DNA of 64,000 bases from DATFVB01 sp963714035 (lineage in GTDB: Bacteria; Acidobacteriota; Thermoanaerobaculia; UBA5066; DATFVB01). The DNA lies in contig OY970224.1 of NCBI GenBank assembly GCA_963714035.1, positions 1,364,001 through 1,428,000 on the forward strand, written 5' to 3'. Below the pieces are notes generated by a model that was not told where the DNA came from, did no database searches, and was given only the letters and a program-made list of their open reading frames with translations. Both the position numbers and the translations under genes were made by a program. Shown here piece after piece: positions 7,864 through 15,452 of the stretch (its first letter is position 1; every line of letters starts with the position of its first letter).

Positions 7864-8955
7864 GTGCCGATTCTCTCCGCGCTCGCGCTGCTTGCCCTGG
7901 CCGCTTCCGCGGTGCGGCCGGCCCCGCTCCCGTCCGCCGACGAGATCGTCGCGAAGAACGTCGCGGCGCGCGGCGGCGCCGAAAAGATCGCCGCGATCCG
8001 ATCCGTGATCTACCGCCGCGGGGAATATCGCGAGGGCGAACACCGGAGCGACCATGCCGCGATGGCGATGATGCGCCCTTACTACAAGCTCGTCGGCGAC
8101 CCCGAAAAACCGAGCTCGGATTTCGCCGAAGGCTACGACGGGAGCGCCTGGGAGTTCTACGGAGATCCCGGAATCGTCCTCCGCACGGTGGGCCCCGCCT
8201 CCGCCGCCTCGCGACACGGGCTCTGGGTGGACGGCGGACTCGTCGATTACCGCGCGAAGGGCTCGACGATCGAGGTCCTGGGCAAGGAAGCGATCGGAGG
8301 CCGGGACTCGTGGCGCCTGCGGGTCACGATGCGGGACGGCTTTTCCGAGGAGGTTTTCATCGACGCCGAGACGTCCCTCCAGATCGCCTCGCGCAAAGCC
8401 GCCCCGATCCATGCCTTCGGCAAGAACGTCACGAGCGAGACGCGTTTCTCCGATTTTCGCCGCGTCGACGACGTGCTCTTCTCGTTCCACAGCGAAGAGG
8501 TCGACATCGCGACCGGCCGCGCCCTCAACAGCATGCAGTGGGGGGAAATCGTCGCGAATCGCCCGCTCGATCCCTCCGCCTTCTCGCCGCCCGTTCTGCG
8601 CCGCACGCCGGTCCAGACGCTCATGGACCAACTCTTCCAGGAACGCGACGATGTCGAGGCCGTTCGCTGGACGTACGCCGACTTCCGCCGCGCCAACCCG
8701 GAAACGGACACGGACGAGGCGATGGAGGTGATCGGCTACCAGATGCTGAAGATGGGAGCCGGGCCCTCCGCCACTCTCGTTCTGTCGGAGAACGCGGCGG
8801 CATACCCGAAGTCCTCGACGGCCGCGTTCGGTCTCGGCCGCGCCTGCGCGACGTCGGGCGAAGCCGAGAAAGCGCGGGCCGAATTCGAACGGGCGATCGC
8901 CCTGGATCCGAAGAACGAGAGGGCGAAGAAGGCGCTCGAGGCGCTGCCCCGCTGA
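7864..8955 (+). CDS. Exported LolA-like protein with C-terminal TPR
   Basis: The 363-residue product starts with GTG, 7 nt after an excellent AAGGAGG site. A signal peptide (PILSALALLALAASAVRPA) is followed by ADEIVAKNVAARGGAEKIAAI, a beginning seen in many LolA-like or outer-membrane-lipoprotein-sorting proteins of Acidobacteriota. The middle is rich in beta-strand-like segments (GKEAIGGRDSWRLRV ... EEVFIDAETSLQI). The last 60 residues form a tetratricopeptide-like helical pair (STAAFGLGRACATSGEAEKA, then FERAIALDPKNERAKKAL). It is divergent from the VWFA gene, with about 140 nt between the two starts. It probably acts in the periplasm; the substrate is unknown. Confidence 0.75.
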   Translation: MPILSALALLALAASAVRPAPLPSADEIVAKNVAARGGAEKIAAIRSVIYRRGEYREGEHRSDHAAMAMMRPYYKLVGDPEKPSSDFAEGYDGSAWEFYGDPGIVLRTVGPASAASRHGLWVDGGLVDYRAKGSTIEVLGKEAIGGRDSWRLRVTMRDGFSEEVFIDAETSLQIASRKAAPIHAFGKNVTSETRFSDFRRVDDVLFSFHSEEVDIATGRALNSMQWGEIVANRPLDPSAFSPPVLRRTPVQTLMDQLFQERDDVEAVRWTYADFRRANPETDTDEAMEVIGYQMLKMGAGPSATLVLSENAAAYPKSSTAAFGLGRACATSGEAEKARAEFERAIALDPKNERAKKALEALPR

Positions 8956-8996
8956 CGGTTCGCAGCGGCATATCCGGAACCCCGAAGCGCGACCGC

Positions 8997-9022
8997 GATC
9001 CCTCGACTTCGCTCGGGATGAC
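8997..9022. repeat. Short palindromic repeat, CCCTCGACTTCGCTCGGG type
   Basis: A 26-nt imperfect hairpin (GATCCCTCGACTTCGCTCGGG followed by ATGAC) lies between the TPR gene and sufT. It resembles the right ends of the elements at 15250-15361 and 43655-43709, which also finish in a GATGAC or AATGAC word. Probably a truncated member of the same dispersed palindrome family. Confidence 0.5.
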
Positions 9023-9118
9023 CGAGACCGGGAAAGATTCTCGGGGCGAGATTCGCCGTACCGACGCCCGCGCGGCCCGGGATCCGATCGGCAGTGAAAA
9101 TCGGTCCGCGTCGCCTTA

Positions 9119-9694
9119 TTACATGAATCCGAGCGTGAGCTTGGCGGCCTCGCTCATCATGGCGGGCCCCCAGACGGGCTCCCACACGAGCTGCACGTCG
9201 GTGTCGACGACGCCCGGGACCGACTCGACCTTTCGCTTCGCGTCGTCGGCGATCGCCGCGCCCATGCCGCAGCCGGGCGCCGTCAGCGTCATCTTGACCT
9301 CGACCCGGAAGCCGTTCGCCGCGGTCTTGACCTCCATGTTGTACACGAGGCCCAGCTCGACGATGTTGATCGGGATCTCCGGATCGAACACCGTCTTCAA
9401 CTGCTCCCAGACGGCCTTGTCGACGCCTTCCGCGGTCGACGTGTCGGCGGCCGCCGTCGCTTCGGCGGCCTTCTTCGCTTCCTCCGGAATCTCGACGCCG
9501 AGCGCGTCGGCGTCCTTCCCTTCGATGCGATAGAGCCCGCCGAGCGAGGGCACTTCGACGGTGAAGTTCCCGCCGAGCGTCTGGGTGATCCGAACGAGCG
9601 TCTTCGACGGCAGCGCCATGCGCTCTCCGGAAGGAATCTGCATCGCGACCACGTCGCGGGAGAGAGACAGGATCGACTGGGGATAACCGGGCAT
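9119..9694 (-). CDS. sufT: Iron-sulfur cluster assembly protein SufT
   Basis: The 191-residue protein combines an N-terminal extension with a MIP18/DUF59 domain (about residues 85-180), the architecture of SufT. Diagnostic segments are VWEQLKTVFDPEIPINIVEL, GLVYNMEV, MTLTAPGCGMG (with the conserved cysteine), and VQLVWEPVWGPAMMSEAAKL near the C-terminus. SufT helps maturation of iron-sulfur proteins, especially under iron limitation. The ATG is preceded by GGAGGAAGG. The neighbour upstream is a multi-cluster iron-sulfur oxidoreductase, a plausible client. No other suf genes are in the window. Confidence 0.9.
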   Translation of the reverse strand: MPGYPQSILSLSRDVVAMQIPSGERMALPSKTLVRITQTLGGNFTVEVPSLGGLYRIEGKDADALGVEIPEEAKKAAEATAAADTSTAEGVDKAVWEQLKTVFDPEIPINIVELGLVYNMEVKTAANGFRVEVKMTLTAPGCGMGAAIADDAKRKVESVPGVVDTDVQLVWEPVWGPAMMSEAAKLTLGFM

Positions 9695-9798
9695 GACCTT
9701 CCTCCGAACCCCATTCTATCGCCGGGGCTGCGGCCGCTGCGGTCCCACGCTTACTTATCAAGAAAGAGGATGAGGCGCGGCCAGACGTGCCGGAAGGC

Positions 9799-9873
9799 GG
9801 GTTCCGGCGGGCCTGGCGGCGGTGAAGGCGTACCAAAGACGTACGTCGAGCCGCCGCCAGACCCGCCGGACCC
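9799..9873 (-). terminator. Long GC-rich hairpin after the FeS oxidoreductase gene
   Basis: Two nearly complementary arms of about 23 nt (9799-9822 and 9851-9873) enclose a 28-nt loop that itself holds the palindromic halves CGTAC and GTACG. It begins 2 nt beyond the TAA of the upstream minus-strand gene. There is no T-run, so factor-independent termination is uncertain. It may instead be a mRNA 3-prime stabiliser or a palindromic repeat. Confidence 0.55.
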
Positions 9874-9875
9874 GC

Positions 9876-11918
9876 TTAACGGCGCGTATCGTCCGCGCTC
9901 GCCTGCATCGAGGCGCGGGCGAGCTCGAGCACGTCGAACGCCGGCGGCCCCTGCTGAATTTCTTCTTTCGCGTTCCCGATCATGACCATGCAGAACGGGC
10001 AGGAGACGCCGACCTTGTCGGTTTCCATGGCCGCGATCTCCTTCATGCGGGTCTGGTTGATCCGCTCTCCGAGCTTCTCTTCCATCCACATCCGGCCGCC
10101 GCCCGCGCCGCAGCAGAGCCCCTTCTCCTTCGAGTGCTCCATTTCCTTCAACGTGACGCCCGGGATCGAGCTCAGGATTTTCCGCGGCGCGTCGTAGACC
10201 TTGTTGTAGCGGCCCAGATAGCAGGGGTCGTGGAACGTGATCGACTCGGGAAGCTCGCCCTGCATCCGGATTCGCCCCTCCGCGATCAGCTCCGCGACGA
10301 GCTCGGTGCCGTGGACGACCTCATAGTCGCCGCCGAACTGGGAGTACTCGTTCTTCAGGCAGTTGAGACAGTGCGGGCAGTTCGTGACGACCTTCTTCAC
10401 GCCGTACCCGTTCATCGTCTCGACGTTCTGGGCGGCCAGCGTCTGGAAGAGGTACTCGTTCCCCATGCGCCGCGCCGAGTCGCCGTTGCACGTCTCCTCC
10501 GTTCCGAGGATCGCAAACGAGACCCCGGCCTCGCGGAGGATCTCGACGAGCGCCTTCGAGACGCGCTTCGCCCGGTCCTCGTACGATCCGGCGCAGCCGA
10601 CCCAGAAGAGATATTCGACGGAGCCCTTTTCGGCTTCGGCCATCGTGACGACCGGAATGTCGCCGACCCAGTCGGCGCGGGACGCCGCGGCGATCCCCCA
10701 CGGATTGCCGTTCGTCTCCATGCCGCGGAAGGCCGTCTGCATCTCTTTCGGGAACTCGGCGCGATCGAGCACGAGGTGCCGGCGCATCTCGACGATCTTG
10801 TCGACCGCGGGAATGATGAAGACCGGGCAGGCCGTCGTGCAGAAGCCGCAGGTCGTGCAGGCCCAGATCGTCTCCTCGGTGATCCACCCTCCGATGAGCG
10901 GCTTCGTCTCCGGATGCGCGCCGTTTCCGCGCCCGCTCGCCTCCGCGAGGAGCCGCGGCGTCTCGGCGTAGAAGGCGTCGCGGAACGCCGTGATGTGGTT
11001 CTTCGGGTCGAGCGGCTTTCCGGTCAGGACCGTCGGGCAGACCACGCGGCAGCGTCCGCATTCGGTGCACGTGTAGCCGTCGAGGAGAGCCTTCCAGGTG
11101 AAGTCTTCGATCTTCGACGCGCCGAACGTCTCGACGTTCTCGAGATCCACCGTCGCGAGACGCCCCATCGGCTCGAGCTTCTGCAGGAAGATGTTCGGGA
11201 CGGCCACGATGATGTGGAAGTGCTTCGAATACGGAAGGTAGTTGCCGAAGAAGAAGATGTCGACCAGATGCGTCCACCAGCAGACGGCGAAGAGTGCGGC
11301 GAGCGTCGCCGGCGCGAGGCCGGTGAAGAGCGCCGAAAGCGGCCCCGTCACCGGCGACCACCACCCGGCCCGAACCGGCTCCAGGGCGATGCGGGCGGCA
11401 TCGGCAACGAGGTCCGTGACGATCAGGAGGTCGATCAGGAACAGGATCAGCCAGGCGTCGAGCGACGGATCGAGCCTCTTCGGCCGCGCGAAGAGCCTCC
11501 GCCACGCCGCCATCGCGACTCCGACGAAAACGAGGAGCTCGATGACGTCCTTGACGAAGTTGTAGGCGTGGCCGAAAAGTCCGGGGAACGGCTGGAATCC
11601 GGGCGCGAGGCCCTCGACGACGAGAGACGTCGTGCGCACGGCGAGGACGACGAAGCCCGCGAAGATGAGGATGTGGAACGTGCCGGCATACGGGTCGCGG
11701 AACATCCGGAGCTGCAGGAACGCGTACTCGATCGTTTTCCACATCCGGGTCGGGATCCGGTCGAAGCGGTTCTCCGGTTTCCCGGCGGTCAGGGCCTGGA
11801 ACCGCCGCGACGCGGAGTAGGCGAAGACCAGGATCGCCGCAAGGACGAGGAACCCGAAGATCGCCGTTTCCGGAACGCCCATCCACGTCCCGGCCGTCGG
11901 AGCGTCGAGGCTTTTCAT
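9876..11918 (-). CDS. Membrane FeS oxidoreductase, ETF:menaquinone oxidoreductase (EMO) type
   Basis: The 680-residue protein has about five N-terminal membrane helices (first near ETAIFGFLVLAAILVFAY), with a NarI-like heme b-type layout. A ferredoxin-like domain follows with two CxxCxxCxxxCP motifs (CTECGRCRVVCP and CTTCGFCTTACP). Then come two CCG domains of the HdrD/GlpC type (NCPHCLNCLKNEY and DPCYLGRYN ... GLCCGAGGG). This architecture is known as the ETF:(methyl)menaquinone oxidoreductase of anaerobes and Acidobacteriota. It passes electrons from EtfAB to the quinone pool. EtfAB are encoded 11 kb away at 22.7-24.5 kb. Start: ATG 11918 has no clear Shine-Dalgarno, and an in-frame GTG at 11936 is an alternative. 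Confidence 0.85.
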   Translation of the reverse strand: MKSLDAPTAGTWMGVPETAIFGFLVLAAILVFAYSASRRFQALTAGKPENRFDRIPTRMWKTIEYAFLQLRMFRDPYAGTFHILIFAGFVVLAVRTTSLVVEGLAPGFQPFPGLFGHAYNFVKDVIELLVFVGVAMAAWRRLFARPKRLDPSLDAWLILFLIDLLIVTDLVADAARIALEPVRAGWWSPVTGPLSALFTGLAPATLAALFAVCWWTHLVDIFFFGNYLPYSKHFHIIVAVPNIFLQKLEPMGRLATVDLENVETFGASKIEDFTWKALLDGYTCTECGRCRVVCPTVLTGKPLDPKNHITAFRDAFYAETPRLLAEASGRGNGAHPETKPLIGGWITEETIWACTTCGFCTTACPVFIIPAVDKIVEMRRHLVLDRAEFPKEMQTAFRGMETNGNPWGIAAASRADWVGDIPVVTMAEAEKGSVEYLFWVGCAGSYEDRAKRVSKALVEILREAGVSFAILGTEETCNGDSARRMGNEYLFQTLAAQNVETMNGYGVKKVVTNCPHCLNCLKNEYSQFGGDYEVVHGTELVAELIAEGRIRMQGELPESITFHDPCYLGRYNKVYDAPRKILSSIPGVTLKEMEHSKEKGLCCGAGGGRMWMEEKLGERINQTRMKEIAAMETDKVGVSCPFCMVMIGNAKEEIQQGPPAFDVLELARASMQASADDTRR

Positions 11919-12004
11919 GCGCGGCAATTTGACCACATCTCCGGGGGGCTCGCCGCCCGCGCCGGAGAAACCTTCCTTCCGCCGCGACGTACCTGCGAGA
12001 CGAA

Positions 12005-12934
12005 GTGTCTGCTTCCGCCGCCGCCCGTTCGACCGCTCCGGCCCGCGACGTCGCCGGGATCTCGATCGACTGGCTGTTCGAGAGCCCGACGATCCGGCTG
12101 ACCCGGTGGTGCTGCCTCGTCCGCGAGCGGGGAGTCACTGCCGAGCGGCAGCAGTTCTGGCACGTGATGGGTTTTCCGCACGCGGGGACGTACGTCGTTC
12201 ACAGCGAGGGCGACTCCGCCCTGATCGACGTGAACTCGGTCGCGTTCTTCAACCCGCTCGGCGTCTACCGGACCAGCCATCCGCAGGGATTCGGCGATCG
12301 CGGCGCCGGTCTCGTCGTGCGGCCCGACGTCGTCGTCGACGCGCTCGCGGAAGCCGGTTTCGAGGCGCCGTCCGAAGAAGGAAAATTTCCGTTCCTGCGC
12401 GGCGCGAGCTCCGCGTGCGCCTGCTGGCTCCTTCACCGGATCTCTTTCCGCGCGGCCGCGGGCGATCCGGTGGACCCGATCGAGATCGAGGAACGCAGCC
12501 TCGCGGTCGTCGCCGAGACCGTGGCCGCCGCCGTTCCGTCGAACCGCGGGCCGCGGCGGGAACACCGGTCCGCCGCTCGCCGCCGCCGCGAGTCGGTCGA
12601 CGCCGCGAGGGGCTACCTGGCGCTCCGGTTCCGGGATCCCGTCCGGCTCTCCGACGTCGCGGCCGCGGCCGGCCTCTCCCCCTTCCACACCTGCCGCGCT
12701 TTCCGAAAGGAAACCGGCGTCTCGGTGAACCGCTTCCTCCACCGTCTCCGGCTTCGGACGGCGCTCGACGTCCTGCCCGGCTACCGCGGCGACATCACGC
12801 GGCTCGCCCTGGACCTCGGGTATTCGAGCCACAGCCACTTCACGTACGCGTTCCGCCGGGAATTCGGAGCGCCGCCGTCCGCGGCCTGGGACCGATCCGC
12901 GCGCCCCGCCGCGCCCGCAGGATCCGGAAACTGA
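12005..12934 (+). CDS. AraC-family transcriptional regulator
   Basis: The 309-residue protein has an N-terminal sensor region (about residues 15-180, no recognised subfamily) and a C-terminal pair of helix-turn-helix motifs. The first is DPVRLSDVAAAAGLSPFHTC with RAFRKETG; the second, DITRLALDLGYSSHSHFTYA, is followed by FRREFGAPPSAA. These match the AraC/XylS signature. GTG is used as start, with only a weak purine-rich stretch upstream. It is divergent from the FeS oxidoreductase gene (start-to-start 86 nt), so it could control that gene, though this is only context. The ligand is unknown. Confidence 0.85.
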   Translation: MSASAAARSTAPARDVAGISIDWLFESPTIRLTRWCCLVRERGVTAERQQFWHVMGFPHAGTYVVHSEGDSALIDVNSVAFFNPLGVYRTSHPQGFGDRGAGLVVRPDVVVDALAEAGFEAPSEEGKFPFLRGASSACACWLLHRISFRAAAGDPVDPIEIEERSLAVVAETVAAAVPSNRGPRREHRSAARRRRESVDAARGYLALRFRDPVRLSDVAAAAGLSPFHTCRAFRKETGVSVNRFLHRLRLRTALDVLPGYRGDITRLALDLGYSSHSHFTYAFRREFGAPPSAAWDRSARPAAPAGSGN

Positions 12935-13030
12935 CGCCTCGAAGCTTCCGGCTCGCGCGGGCAATCGCGTGATAGCCGCGGCCGGCGGGGTGCCGTAAAA
13001 CAGCGGGTGAACGATCTGAAAGGAGATTCG

Positions 13031-13582
13031 ATGCACCGGTGCGCCCCCCTCCGGCTTTCTCTCCTCGTCGCCGCCGCGCTCGCCGCTGCCCGCCCGGGCG
13101 GCGCGAGCCCCGCTCCCCCGCCGCCGCCATGCTCCGGTCCGGAGTGGAAGCAGCTCGATTTCTGGGTCGGCGAATGGCACGCGTCGTGGCCGGCTTCGCC
13201 GGACGGCCCGGCGGGCACGGGGACGAACCGGATCGAGAAGGTCCTCGACGGGTGCGTCGTGTCGGAGAACTTCGCGGCCGAAGGCGCCGCCCCTCTCGTG
13301 GGGAAGAGCTGGTCGACGTTCGACTCCCGAACGAAGGAGTGGCGCCAGACGTGGGTCGACAATCAGGCCGGGTACTTCGACTTCCTCGGCGACGTGTCGA
13401 GTCCGGACGAGAAGATCTTCGCCATGCACGCGACGGGAAAGGACGGCAGGTCTGTGGCGCTCCGGATGGTCTTCAAGAACATCGCGGCGGACACCTTCGA
13501 CTGGAGCTGGGAGCGATCGAACGACGGCGGGAAGAGCTGGATGGTGCAATGGCCCATCCATTACTCGCGAAAAAAGTCGTGA
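13031..13582 (+). CDS. Exported DUF1579-like protein, first of a tandem pair
   Basis: The 183-residue product has a signal peptide (LRLSLLVAAALAAARPGGA) and a single beta-rich domain with QLDFWVGEWHASW, NRIEKVLDGCVV, STFDSRTKEWRQTWVD and WSWERSNDGGKSW. These motifs define DUF1579-type proteins, which are common in Acidobacteriota and of unknown function. Their fold is probably lipocalin-like. AAAGGAG 6 nt before the ATG supports the start. The stop overlaps the GTG start of the next gene. Confidence 0.75.
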   Translation: MHRCAPLRLSLLVAAALAAARPGGASPAPPPPPCSGPEWKQLDFWVGEWHASWPASPDGPAGTGTNRIEKVLDGCVVSENFAAEGAAPLVGKSWSTFDSRTKEWRQTWVDNQAGYFDFLGDVSSPDEKIFAMHATGKDGRSVALRMVFKNIAADTFDWSWERSNDGGKSWMVQWPIHYSRKKS

Positions 13583-14100
13583 TCCGCGGGGGCGCGGTCG
13601 TGCCGCTGCTCCTCGCCGCCGCGTTCGCGCCGCGGCCGGCCGGCGCCGACGCCCGATGCGCGGCACGGCCGGAGACGTCGCAGTTCGACTTCTGGCTCGG
13701 CGAGTGGAACGTCGGCCCGACCACCGGCCAGCCCGACGACGGGACGCGCGCCTTCAGCCGCGAAGAGAAGATCATCGGCGGCTGCGTCCTCCTCGAGAAC
13801 TACGAGGAGCCGGGAGGCTACAGCGGGAAGAGCCTCAATTTCTTCGACCCCGTCCGGGAGAAATGGCGGCAGATGTGGGTCGACAGCGGCGGGAACACGA
13901 GCGAGTTCGAAGGCTCGTTCACCGGCGGCGCGATGCGATTCGAAGGCGAGTCCCACACGGCATCGGGCAAGCGCGTCTTCCGCCGGCTGACCTTCACGCC
14001 GCTGTCTCCCGACTCCGTCCGGCAGCGATCCGAGGCTTCGCCCGACGGGAAGACGTGGAAGGTCAACTACGACTACACGTACACGAGACGGAAGCGTTAG
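13579..14100 (+). CDS. Exported DUF1579-like protein, second of a tandem pair
   Basis: The 173-residue paralogue of the preceding protein has the corresponding segments QFDFWLGEWNV, EEKIIGGCVLLENY, NFFDPVREKWRQMWVDSGG and EASPDGKTWKVNYDYTY. A signal peptide (VVPLLLAAAFAPRPAGA) is present. It starts with GTG inside a GTGA overlap and has no independent ribosome binding site, so it probably depends on translational coupling. The two copies have diverged well beyond recent duplication. Function unknown. Confidence 0.75.
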   Translation: MIRGGAVVPLLLAAAFAPRPAGADARCAARPETSQFDFWLGEWNVGPTTGQPDDGTRAFSREEKIIGGCVLLENYEEPGGYSGKSLNFFDPVREKWRQMWVDSGGNTSEFEGSFTGGAMRFEGESHTASGKRVFRRLTFTPLSPDSVRQRSEASPDGKTWKVNYDYTYTRRKR

Positions 14101-14221
14101 CCCGGGGCCGGTTTCCGAGTCGCGATCCCGCTCTCCGGGAGCCGTGTGGCTCGTCGGCCAGGCCGGCGGTCGCGGCCGGCGCGACCCGAGGCGGCGCGCC
14201 CGATGGTGATGTAATCGCCGC

Positions 14222-15160
14222 ATGCGATTCGCAATTTTCGGCACCGGTGGCGTCGGCGGGTACTTCGGCGGGCGGCTCGCGGAGGCGGGAGAGGACGTCA
14301 CGTTCGTCGCCCGCGGCGCCCACCTCGACGCGATCCGGACAAACGGCCTGACCGTCGAGAGCGTCGCCGGCGATTTTCGTGTATTACCGGCGAAGGCGAC
14401 GGACGATCCCGCGTCCATCGGGCCCGTCGACGCGGTGATCGTGTGCGTCAAGGCGTGGCAGGTGAAAGAAGCCGCCGCCGCGATGCGCCCGATCGTCGGC
14501 CCGGAAACGATCGTCGTTCCGCTCGAGAACGGCGTCGAGGCGCCCGATGAGCTCGCCGGGGTGCTCGGTCCGGGTCCCGTCCTCGGAGGACTGTGCAAGA
14601 TCGTCGCGTACATCGGAGCTCCCGGGATCGTGCGGCACACGGGAGTCGCGCCGTCGCTCGCGTTCGGCGAACTGGTCGGAGCCGAGAGCGATCGCGTGCG
14701 CCGGCTCCGGGAGGTCATGCGCCGCGCGAAGGGAATGGCCGTCGAGGAACCGGCCGACATCCGGGTGGCGCTCTGGCAGAAATTCATCTTCATCTCCGCG
14801 ATGAGCGGCGTCGGCGCCGTGACGCGGGCGCCCGCCGGAGCGATCCGCTCGATTCCGGAGGCGCGGGGGCTGCTCGAGGCGGCGATGCGGGAGACCCAGG
14901 CGGTCGGGATCGGGCAGGGGGTGCGCATCCCCCCGCACACCGCCGACCGGACGCTCGACTTCTTCGACACGCTGCCGGAGGGCTCGACGGCGTCGATGCA
15001 GCGGGACGTGATGGACGGGCGCCCCTCCGAGCTCGAGTACCAGACCGGCACGATCGTCCGTCTCGGGCGCGCGGCCGGTGTGCCGACTCCGGTCAACGAT
15101 TTCCTGTACGCAGCCCTCCTGCCGCAGGAGCGCGCGGCCAGGAGCCGGCGCGGACTCTAG
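14222..15160 (+). CDS. panE: Ketopantoate reductase family protein
   Basis: NADPH-dependent reductase family that makes pantoate in coenzyme A synthesis. The 312-residue protein has the Rossmann motif FGTGGVGGYFGGRLAEAG at the N-terminus, DAVIVCVKAWQ with the conserved lysine, PLENGVEAPDEL, LWQKFIFISAMSGVGAVTR with the catalytic lysine region, and a C-terminal SMQRDVMDGRPSELEYQTG typical of the family. Some family members act on other 2-oxoacids, so the panE assignment is by similarity only. It stands alone, with no panB/C nearby. The word TTCGTGTATT, found elsewhere in the window, occurs within its fifth strand. Confidence 0.8.
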   Translation: MRFAIFGTGGVGGYFGGRLAEAGEDVTFVARGAHLDAIRTNGLTVESVAGDFRVLPAKATDDPASIGPVDAVIVCVKAWQVKEAAAAMRPIVGPETIVVPLENGVEAPDELAGVLGPGPVLGGLCKIVAYIGAPGIVRHTGVAPSLAFGELVGAESDRVRRLREVMRRAKGMAVEEPADIRVALWQKFIFISAMSGVGAVTRAPAGAIRSIPEARGLLEAAMRETQAVGIGQGVRIPPHTADRTLDFFDTLPEGSTASMQRDVMDGRPSELEYQTGTIVRLGRAAGVPTPVNDFLYAALLPQERAARSRRGL

Positions 15161-15249
15161 CAGGCCGCTGAAAAACCGCACGGGTCGCGTTCGGAGCGCC
15201 GCCTCCCTCCGGCCGCGCCTCGGAGTGTCGTCACTCGCCCACCACCCCC

Positions 15250-15361
15250 GTCATCGCGAGCCGCGGCAAGCGGCGCGGCGATCTGCAAGGCTCGGGCCTG
15301 GGGATTGCTTCGCTTCCGCCGCCGCTCTTCGAGCTATGGCGGACAAGCCGCTCGCAATGAC
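15250..15361. repeat. Dispersed palindromic element with 12-nt terminal inverted repeats
   Basis: The 112-nt element lies downstream of panE in the 292-nt gap before the kinase stop. It begins GTCATCGCGAGC and ends GCTCGCAATGAC, inverted repeats with one mismatch. An internal hairpin near the right end, TCCGCC ... GCTCTTCGAGC ... GGCGGA, is shared with 43655-43709, where the spacer bases differ. No reading frame or transposase is present, so this is a non-autonomous or REP-like element. The rest of the gap shows only further copies of the AATGAC word. Confidence 0.7.
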
Positions 15362-15452
15362 AGAGAAATGACCCTTGCAATGACGCAGAAAAGACGCTCG
15401 CCTCCTCGGACGAGACCATCTCGCCTCCGGAGAAGGAAGGCGCGGGCCTCCG

